Positions 1-5,020 of a stretch of 5,020 bases of DNA are shown here, piece by piece (position 1 is the stretch's first letter; every line of letters starts with the position of its first letter). The DNA is from Thermomicrobiales bacterium (lineage in GTDB: Bacteria > Chloroflexota > Limnocylindria > Limnocylindrales > CSP1-4), in assembly GCA_004525275.1 (NCBI GenBank), contig SPCO01000137.1, forward strand, positions 1 through 5,020. Direction: 5' to 3'. Both the position numbers and the translations under genes were made by a program. A model generated the notes under the pieces. It made no database searches and was not told where the DNA came from. It saw nothing but the letters and a program-made list of their open reading frames with translations.

Positions 1-1868
1 CCCGCGGCGAATGCGTCGATCACCCGCTCGGCCGCGCCGCGGTGCTCGACGACGTCGCGATCGAGGCGGCCGACCCGCAGGTCCGGGAACAGGCTTCTGA
101 CCTCGCGTTCGACGCGTTCCGTGCCACCACCGAGGTAGCGGATCCGCGGAGACGCACAGGCGGGGCAGCGCGAAGCGAGCGGCGTAGCCCGGCCACAGTG
201 GTGGCAGCGCAGGGTCGACCCGGCCTGGTGATAGACAAGGGGTCGTTCGCAGTCCGGACACGCCTGGACATGACCGCAGTCTCGACACAGCACGACCGAG
301 GCCGTGCCACGCCGGTTCAGGACGAGGATGGCCTGCTGGTTCGCGGTCACATCCAGCGAGCCAAGGGCGCCCGACAGGGAACGTGACAACAAGCCCCGCT
401 CGCCGGCCGCAAGTTCGGCTCGCAGATCCACGACCTCGACCGTCGGGGCCGAGCCGGCCGGCCGGACCGGCAACACGACCCGGTCATACTCCCCAAGCCT
501 CGCGCGGCCGACACTCTCGACCGCTGGCGAAGCCGAACCGAGGACGATCGCCGACCCGGCCAGGCGGGCGAGGCGGATGGCGACATCACGCGCCTGCAGC
601 CGTGGCGTCCGATCGCTCTTGTAGGCCGGATCGTGCTCCTCGTCGACGACGATCAGTCCGATCTCCGCGAGCGGTGCGACGACCGCCAGCCGGGTCCCGA
701 CCACGATGTCTATCTCGCCCGCCCGGATCCGACGCCATTCGTCGGCGCGTTCGCCGTCCGCCAGCCCGGAATGGACGAGGCCCACTCGCGCATCCAGATC
801 AGCGCGGAGACGGTCTACGAGCGGCAACGCGAGCGCGATCTCCGGGACGAGGACCAGCACGGGACGACCAGCCTCCAACGACGTGGCGATCGCCTCGACG
901 TAGATCGCCGTCTTGCCGCCCCCGGTCACGCCATCAAGCAGCAACGGGCGCGGGTCACGAGCCGCGATCGCCGCTTGGATATGCTCGACCGCGACGCGCT
1001 GCGCCGGAAGGAGATCGGTGCCAGGCGGGCGTCCACCGCGTCGCCCGGCGAGTCGTGTTGCGAGCGGCCGCCTCGGCCGTTCTCGCACCGTGGCTTCAAC
1101 AAGCCCGCGGCGGACGAGCCCGGCGACCGACGCCTGGCCGTGGCGATCGGCAAGATCCGCTGCAGGGAGCTCGCGTGGCCCGGATCCCACGAGGGCGCCC
1201 AACGCCTCCACCTGTCGCGGGCCTAGTTGCCGTCCAGCGAGCCGACCGCCGCTGGCGAGGACGGCCGCTGCGGCGCGACCCTGTTCGGTCGGACGGATCC
1301 AGCGCTCGAAGCGCGGTCCCGCGCCAGCCCCGAGCAGCGTCCAGGTCAGACTGATCCGACCGGCCGTCTCGAGCGTCCTGAGGCGACGAAGCAGGCCCGC
1401 CCGCCCGTCGGGCCCAGCCAGATCGCGGACGGGCCGCGGTCCGCGCTCAAGCTGTCCGAGCAGATCTCGGACGATCGGATCATCGGCCTCGTCGGCCCGG
1501 TCGGCATCGGTCGGAGCTAGTTCCGCGACGAGCTCGAGACGCTCCAGGAGACGCGGTGGCAGCATCGCACGCAGGACGAGTGCCGGTGGAGCAAGGTAGT
1601 GGGCGGCGATCGACATCGCGAGCCCGAGCGTGAGGGGTGGCAACAGGGGTCCATCCGCCCGAACCCGATCCACGATCGGCTTGAGGGTCGCGACCGACGG
1701 CGCGATGGCCTCTCCGATCACGATACCAAGCGCCTGTCGGCGTCCGAACTCGACCAGGATCGCCTCACCGAGCTCGAGATCGGCCAGCCGGTCGGGAACG
1801 AGATAGGTATACGTCCGATCGCCACCGCGGCCGGCGGCATCAACGGCCACCTCGACGGCTCGGGTCAA
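1..1868 (-). CDS. priA: Primosomal protein N' (replication restart protein PriA), 3' end cut by window edge
   Basis: PriA recognises stalled or collapsed replication forks and reloads the replisome; it is a cytoplasmic superfamily 2 DNA helicase. The visible 622 residues are in one open frame, followed by two bases of the next codon. The N-terminal 3'-DNA-binding domain is about residues 1-105 (AVDAAG and YTYLVPD, 8-25), followed by a winged-helix region. The helicase core starts near 285, with Walker A GVTGGGKT (313-320, Lys319), HSGL (366-369), GTR (391-393), DEEH (409-412), GSASP (444-448) and LNRRG (517-521). Eight zinc-binding cysteines follow at 528, 531, 537, 540, 555, 558, 568 and 571, then GTERVE (582-587). 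About 100-200 C-terminal residues are missing, judged by the usual family length of 700-800. The start is TTG at 1868-1866, sharing TTGA with the gmk stop. The frame is closed by an in-frame stop at 1919-1917 and has no earlier ATG, GTG or TTG. A GTG at 1850 is the only close alternative. Several motif positions differ from the common form (see findings). Family identity is secure; helicase activity is not shown. Confidence 0.96.
   Translation of the reverse strand, partial: MTRAVEVAVDAAGRGGDRTYTYLVPDRLADLELGEAILVEFGRRQALGIVIGEAIAPSVATLKPIVDRVRADGPLLPPLTLGLAMSIAAHYLAPPALVLRAMLPPRLLERLELVAELAPTDADRADEADDPIVRDLLGQLERGPRPVRDLAGPDGRAGLLRRLRTLETAGRISLTWTLLGAGAGPRFERWIRPTEQGRAAAAVLASGGRLAGRQLGPRQVEALGALVGSGPRELPAADLADRHGQASVAGLVRRGLVEATVRERPRRPLATRLAGRRGGRPPGTDLLPAQRVAVEHIQAAIAARDPRPLLLDGVTGGGKTAIYVEAIATSLEAGRPVLVLVPEIALALPLVDRLRADLDARVGLVHSGLADGERADEWRRIRAGEIDIVVGTRLAVVAPLAEIGLIVVDEEHDPAYKSDRTPRLQARDVAIRLARLAGSAIVLGSASPAVESVGRARLGEYDRVVLPVRPAGSAPTVEVVDLRAELAAGERGLLSRSLSGALGSLDVTANQQAILVLNRRGTASVVLCRDCGHVQACPDCERPLVYHQAGSTLRCHHCGRATPLASRCPACASPRIRYLGGGTERVEREVRSLFPDLRVGRLDRDVVEHRGAAERVIDAFAA
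1865..1868 (-). other. TTGA start/stop overlap joining gmk and priA
   Basis: Read on the minus strand the four bases are TTGA: TTG is the only plausible near-terminal start for priA and TGA ends gmk. No Shine-Dalgarno-like purine run lies in the 15 bases upstream. This suggests that priA translation depends on ribosomes finishing gmk (coupling or re-initiation). The coupling is inference; the overlap is seen directly. Confidence 0.75.
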
Positions 1869-2500
1869 GGCGACCGGGGGTAGACCACGACGCGACGGTC
1901 GGGCTGCGAGCGGTGTTCATCGTCGATGATCTCGTCGATCCGGAGCGCTGTTCGCTCGACCTGTCCCGTCTCGTTGGTCACGACGTAGTCGTAATCCTCC
2001 TGGCGGGCAAGCTCGATGGCCGCGTTTCGCTGGCGGATCTCGAGTTCGTCGGCGGTCTCGGTCGCCCGACTGCGCAGACGCTGGAAGAGATCCTCCAGCG
2101 ATGGTGGGATCAGGAAGATGAGAAGCGCCCCCGGGACCTTCGTCTTGACCACCTGGGCGCCCTGGACATCGATCTTGAGGATGACGTCATGACCCGCTTC
2201 GAGGGCGTCGCGGACCTGGCCACGCGGCGTCCCGTACCAGTTTCCATGAACCTCATTCGCCTCGAGAAAGCCGCCGGCAGCCCGCTGCCGCTCGAATGCC
2301 TCTCGAGAAAGGAAGTGGTAGTCGACACCGTCAAGCTCGCCCGGTCGTCGCGCCCGGGTGGTGCAGGTCACGACGTAGTGGTATTCGGGCTCGTGGACCC
2401 GAAGGCGCAGGGCGTCGATGATCGTGTCCTTCCCGACCCCGCTCGGCCCCGAGATGATGACCAGGATCGCCCCATTCGACGGCGCCATTGGATCGATCAT
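1865..2500 (-). CDS. gmk: Guanylate kinase
   Basis: Catalyses ATP + GMP to ADP + GDP in the cytoplasm, the essential step from GMP to GDP in purine metabolism and GMP salvage. The 211-residue product matches the usual length of about 200-210. It carries the P-loop GPSGVGKD (18-25), the GMP-binding stretch with Arg49 and Arg52 and GELDGVDYHF (54-63), the segment GFLEANEVHGNWYGT (77-91), IDVQG (110-114), the lid arginines RLRSR (141-145), and YDYVVTN (170-176). The chosen start, ATG at 2500, overlaps the preceding TGA stop as ATGA. The frame continues upstream to an ATG at 2608, but that extension lies inside the pseudouridine synthase gene and has no Gmk similarity. A second ATG at 2488 would remove only four residues. 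No clear ribosome binding site precedes it, so coupling to the upstream gene is likely. The P-loop has Asp where most kinases have Ser or Thr. As far as I recall, this variant is common in Chloroflexota Gmk. Confidence 0.97.
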   Translation of the reverse strand: MIDPMAPSNGAILVIISGPSGVGKDTIIDALRLRVHEPEYHYVVTCTTRARRPGELDGVDYHFLSREAFERQRAAGGFLEANEVHGNWYGTPRGQVRDALEAGHDVILKIDVQGAQVVKTKVPGALLIFLIPPSLEDLFQRLRSRATETADELEIRQRNAAIELARQEDYDYVVTNETGQVERTALRIDEIIDDEHRSQPDRRVVVYPRSP

Positions 2501-3447
2501 CGGACCACCGCGCGTAGACCCTCGAGGACCGATTCGAGACTCGCAGGCAACTGCGCCGTCGCCCGGATGAGCTGCCCACTCGTCGGCGAGGTCAGCTCGA
2601 GTCGCCACGCATGCAGGAACAATCGGTCCAGCCCAGCCGGTCCACGTCGGGACGTTCCGGTTCCATAGACCGGATCGCCCGCGACAGGATGCTTGATCGC
2701 CTCCAGATGCACCCGGATCTGGTGGGTCCGACCGGTCACCAGGTCCAGCTCGAGCAAGGTCCAGTCGTCAAACCGCTCGCGGACACGGTAGCCCGTGACC
2801 GAGGCCCGCCCGTCAGCCACGACGGCCATGCGCGTCCGGTGTTTCGGGTCGCGCCCGATCGGTGCCTCGATCCGCCCGACAGCTGCACCCACGCTGCCCT
2901 GGACAAGGGCCAGATACGTCTTCTTGACCCGTCGGGCCTTGAGTTGGGCCATGATCGACGCTTGGGCCCGGTCGTTGCGGGCGACCATGAGCAGACCGCT
3001 GGTATCGCGGTCCAGGCGATGGACGATGCCGGGGCGCTGCACACCGGCGATGCCGCCCCAGGTCGAACCGTCCCCATGCGCAAGCAACGCGTTGACGAGG
3101 GTGTCGTCGCTGTGCCCGGGTGCCGGATGGACGACGAGACCGGCCGGCTTGTCGATGATCAGGAGGTCTTCGTCCTCATAGACGACCGAGAGCACGATCT
3201 CTGGTGCGGGGACGAGTTCGAGCGCGACCGCCTCGGGAACGTCCAGGCGCAGTTCCGACCCCGCATTAACGAACGCGTTCGCCCGCAACGTCCCGCCGTC
3301 CCTGGTCAGCCGCCCGTCCGAGATCAGCTTCTGCACGTAGCTCCGCGAGAGCCCGGTCGCGTCAGCGACATATCGGTCAACCCTGCCGCCGGCGCCATCG
3401 GGTACTCGCAGAACGCGGACCCCCGGCGCGTAGGACGGGTCAACCAT
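2497..3447 (-). CDS. rluD: RluA-family 23S rRNA pseudouridine synthase (RluD-like) with S4 domain
   Basis: Isomerises specific uridines to pseudouridine in structured RNA. The S4-plus-catalytic architecture is that of RluD and RluC, which act on large-subunit rRNA. Of the 316 residues, an S4 RNA-binding domain covers about 20-70 (VDRYVADATGLSRSYVQKL, then DGRLTRDGG). The catalytic domain contains EDEDLLIIDKPAGLVVHP (91-108) and the family signature HRLDRDTSGLL (143-153), with Asp146 as the expected nucleophile. KKTYLALV (175-182), TGRTHQIRVHL (238-248), HPVAGDPVYG (253-262) and LHAWRLEL (278-285) follow. Length and motif order are typical. The ATG at 3447 has a strong upstream AGGAGAGG. The gene begins eight bases before the end of the lspA stop and ends in an ATGA overlap with gmk. 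Target specificity (RluD-type positions in helix 69, or others) cannot be read from sequence alone, so the symbol is by best resemblance only. Confidence 0.93.
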   Translation of the reverse strand: MVDPSYAPGVRVLRVPDGAGGRVDRYVADATGLSRSYVQKLISDGRLTRDGGTLRANAFVNAGSELRLDVPEAVALELVPAPEIVLSVVYEDEDLLIIDKPAGLVVHPAPGHSDDTLVNALLAHGDGSTWGGIAGVQRPGIVHRLDRDTSGLLMVARNDRAQASIMAQLKARRVKKTYLALVQGSVGAAVGRIEAPIGRDPKHRTRMAVVADGRASVTGYRVRERFDDWTLLELDLVTGRTHQIRVHLEAIKHPVAGDPVYGTGTSRRGPAGLDRLFLHAWRLELTSPTSGQLIRATAQLPASLESVLEGLRAVVR

Positions 3448-3988
3448 CCTGGGCCTCTCCTGGCTGCTCCGTGAGCGCCGGCCATATGGCAGCGGCGATG
3501 AGCATGAGGATCGCCAGGCTGATCGCCGAATCGCCGAGATTGAAGGTGTAGAAGCGAAGATCGCCGATCCCGATGTCGACGAAGTCGACCACGTAGCCGA
3601 GTCGAAGTCGATCCATCAGATTGCCGATCGCCCCGCCGAGCAGAAGACCGAGGGCGATCGACAGGTACAGGCTCCGACCGGCCCGAGCGTGGTACGCGAC
3701 GATCAATCCGATGACCGCGAGCGAGACGACCCCGAACAGCAGCGCGCTGTCGCGGAAAAGCCCGAAGAGCGCGCCCGAGTTCTGGCTGAGGATGAGTCGA
3801 GCAAAGTCGCCGATCACTTCGATGACCTCACCGGGTGACACGTTCGACACGATCCACGCCTTGGTGAGCTGGTCGAGGATCACGACCGCGGCGGCAATGC
3901 CCACGAAGACGAGCCAGTGGGCCCCCGTCCGCCCGGGCTGGGCCTGGTCAGCGATGTCACTCCCGAGCGTAGACTCGTCCTCGGTCAT
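3440..3988 (-). CDS. lspA: Lipoprotein signal peptidase (signal peptidase II)
   Basis: Cleaves the signal peptide from diacylglyceryl-modified prolipoproteins in the cytoplasmic membrane (aspartic peptidase family A8). The 182-residue product has the four-helix layout: hydrophobic segments at about 24-42, 82-99, 106-124 and 153-171. Family motifs are LDQLTKAW (38-45), QNSGALFGLF (69-78), GGAIGNLMDR (118-127), VVDF (133-136) and FNLGDSAI (149-156). By comparison with characterised enzymes, the catalytic aspartates should be Asp135 and Asp153; Asp126 is also conserved. ATG at 3988 forms ATGA with the ileS stop and is preceded by GGAG. Longer in-frame starts run into ileS coding sequence and are implausible. 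The first 20 or so residues form a polar, acidic cytoplasmic tail absent from short family members such as the Bacillus enzyme. The ileS-lspA pairing is widely conserved, including in E. coli. Confidence 0.96.
   Translation of the reverse strand: MTEDESTLGSDIADQAQPGRTGAHWLVFVGIAAAVVILDQLTKAWIVSNVSPGEVIEVIGDFARLILSQNSGALFGLFRDSALLFGVVSLAVIGLIVAYHARAGRSLYLSIALGLLLGGAIGNLMDRLRLGYVVDFVDIGIGDLRFYTFNLGDSAISLAILMLIAAAIWPALTEQPGEAQDG
3454..3461 (-). promoter_or_regulatory. Ribosome binding site of the rluD-like gene
   Basis: On the minus strand, AGGAGAGG lies six bases before the ATG at 3447 (nine counted from the AGGAG core). It is the best Shine-Dalgarno match in the window and supports this start. 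It sits inside the last codons of lspA, so the gene can initiate independently despite the overlap. Confidence 0.8.
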
Positions 3989-5020
3989 CGGCCGGCTCCG
4001 CGGTCGGCTACCCGACGCAATCCGATGTCGACGGCGCCCGACGTCAACTCGACGGTGGCCGTATGCGAGCCCGTATTCGGGTCCGTCTGGATCGACGCCA
4101 GCGTGTCGGCGGCGACGCTCGCCAGATGACTGGCAACGAGCTCCGGGACGGGACCGACCCACAGTTCGATCCGATCGTCGAGTTCCAGTCCGGCCTCTCG
4201 CCGAAGGTCCTGGATGGCGCGGGCAAGCTCGCGAGCGTCGCCCTCGGCCGCCAGCTCGGGCGTTGAGCTCGTATCGAGCACGACCACCAGTCCATCGTGA
4301 TGGGCCACCGCCGTCCCGGGTCGCGGTGTCGCCTGGATCTCGACCTCATCCGCTGCCAGGGTCACGCCGCCGAGCGTCACCGAGCCGTCGGTCTCGAAGA
4401 CCACGTCGCCCGATCGAGCGGCGGCCATCACCGCAGGGATGGCCGACCCCAGCCGCTTGCCGATCCTGGGAAGCAGCGGTTTGACGCGCCGCTCTACCAG
4501 TCGCGATTCATCGTCGATACGCTCGATCCGTTTGACGTTGATCTCATCGGCGATCAATGCGAGCAGGTCGGCATCGACATCATTGCCACGTTCCGGGAGC
4601 GCCAGCCAGGCGGTCGCCAATGGCTGCCGAGTCTTGATATGCGCCGTGCTGCGCAGCGTGCGCCCCAGATCGACGGCGCGTTGGGCGACCGACATCGCTG
4701 CCTCCAGCTCCGGGTCCTCATACCGTGCCAGCTCGGCGGTCGGCCAGCGCGTCAGGTGGACGCTATCGGGTGCATCGGGCGTCAGCGCGGCGACGAGATC
4801 GCCGTACAGGCGTTCGGAGAGGAACGGCAGGATCGGGGCGAGCATCCGGGAAGTCATGACGAGTGCTTCGTGGAGGGTCGCAAAGGCGGCCTGTTGGTCC
4901 GGCGCATCGTCCGAACGCGAGAAGCGCCGGCGTGACAGCCGCAGGTACCAGGTCGACAGCCCGTCGAGGTAGACCGACAGCGCGCGCGTCGCCCCAACGG
5001 CGTCGAAGGCCGCCAGGCGG
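3985..5020 (-). CDS. ileS: Isoleucyl-tRNA synthetase, C-terminal third (5' part lies beyond the window)
   Basis: Charges tRNA-Ile with isoleucine using ATP. Only the last 344 residues are visible; the Rossmann catalytic core with HIGH and KMSKS and the editing domain would lie to the right of the window. The fragment opens in the anticodon-binding helical domain: WYLRLSRRRF at fragment residues 24-33, then APILPFLSERLY and a VHLTRWP stretch. The C-terminal part has LIADEINVKRIE, VKPLLPRIGKRLG, VVVLDTSSTPELAAEGDAREL and IQDLRREAGLELDDRI. These features mark the type-2 or eukaryote-like IleS family (DUF5915-type C-terminal region). There are no Cys pairs near the end, so it lacks the C-terminal zinc finger of the E. 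coli-type enzyme. The frame is open to the window edge, so the gene is cut by the window and not truncated. It ends with TGA overlapping the lspA ATG. The Trp often seen after RRRF is Ser here. Family-level identification is firm. Confidence 0.95.
   Translation of the reverse strand, partial: RLAAFDAVGATRALSVYLDGLSTWYLRLSRRRFSRSDDAPDQQAAFATLHEALVMTSRMLAPILPFLSERLYGDLVAALTPDAPDSVHLTRWPTAELARYEDPELEAAMSVAQRAVDLGRTLRSTAHIKTRQPLATAWLALPERGNDVDADLLALIADEINVKRIERIDDESRLVERRVKPLLPRIGKRLGSAIPAVMAAARSGDVVFETDGSVTLGGVTLAADEVEIQATPRPGTAVAHHDGLVVVLDTSSTPELAAEGDARELARAIQDLRREAGLELDDRIELWVGPVPELVASHLASVAADTLASIQTDPNTGSHTATVELTSGAVDIGLRRVADRGAGR
3996..3999 (-). promoter_or_regulatory. Ribosome binding site of lspA
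   Basis: On the minus strand, GGAG sits seven bases before the ATG at 3988, within the last codons of ileS. Correct spacing together with the ATGA overlap fixes the lspA start here rather than at any of the longer in-frame options. Confidence 0.7.

Noticed and set aside
885..894. GGCGATCGCC, identical to the extended cyanobacterial HIP1 word
   Set aside because: It lies in priA coding sequence as Ala-Ile-Ala codons, and the other genes and composition do not point to a cyanobacterium. It is treated only as part of the general CGATCG excess.
383..1354. Long plus-strand open frame (323 codons) and its neighbours at 633-1226 and 913-1599
   Set aside because: They lie antisense to priA, whose minus-strand frame shows complete family motifs. 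The translations are low-complexity Arg/Pro/Ala sequences, typical of high-GC shadow frames.
1865..2608. Longer Gmk version starting at 2608
   Set aside because: The extension falls inside the pseudouridine synthase gene and shows no Gmk similarity. The overlapping ATG at 2500 gives the normal family length.
1913..2668. Plus-strand open frame of 251 codons opposite gmk
   Set aside because: It is antisense to gmk and the end of rluD, with no recognisable domain. Its length is explained by the codon bias of the real genes.
2611..3474. Plus-strand open frame of 287 codons opposite the pseudouridine synthase gene
   Set aside because: It mirrors the real minus-strand gene, which has S4 and catalytic motifs. 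No independent start signal or domain is seen.
3440..4162. Longer LspA version starting at 4162
   Set aside because: The extra 58 residues are Arg-rich and lie inside ileS coding sequence. The ATG at 3988 has a ribosome site and the ATGA overlap.
3621..4484. Plus-strand open frame of 287 codons opposite lspA and ileS
   Set aside because: It spans two well-supported minus-strand genes and their junction, and its product is Arg/Pro/Ser-rich without motifs.

Overview
The window is a fully coding, high-GC (roughly two thirds G+C by eye) bacterial segment. All real genes are on the minus strand, so transcription runs from right to left. There are five genes: the 3' part of ileS (right edge), then lspA, an RluA-family pseudouridine synthase (rluD-like), gmk, and most of priA, which runs off the left edge before its stop codon. 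There is no intergenic space: each gene starts inside the stop codon or last few codons of the gene before it. I see no tRNA, rRNA, CRISPR array, mobile element, promoter or terminator.

Layout from the 5' end of the operon: 5020-3985 is ileS, the C-terminal 344 residues of a type-2 (IleS2-like) isoleucyl-tRNA synthetase. 3988-3440 is lspA, the lipoprotein signal peptidase. 3447-2497 is the S4-domain pseudouridine synthase. 2500-1865 is guanylate kinase. 1868-1 is the primosomal protein N' PriA, 622 residues visible, with complete Zn-binding cysteines and partly altered helicase motifs. Three junctions are 4-base start/stop overlaps (ATGA, ATGA, TTGA) and one is an 8-base overlap (lspA/rluD). 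All four visible stop codons are TGA. The set is almost certainly one translationally coupled housekeeping operon.

The organism is probably a high-GC, free-living member of the Chloroflexota or a related deep-branching lineage. This is inference from the gene order, the type-2 IleS, the Gmk P-loop ending in GKD rather than GKS/GKT, and the composition. No marker here fixes the taxon. The genes supply unrelated basic functions: tRNA charging, lipoprotein maturation, 23S rRNA modification, GDP synthesis and replication restart. Co-expression probably reflects growth-linked demand rather than a common pathway.

I found no convincing undescribed system. The points most worth a second look are the altered PriA helicase motifs, the direct gmk-priA junction with a TTG start and no rpoZ or coaBC between them, the unbroken start/stop overlap chain, and the strong excess of GATC and CGATCG words.
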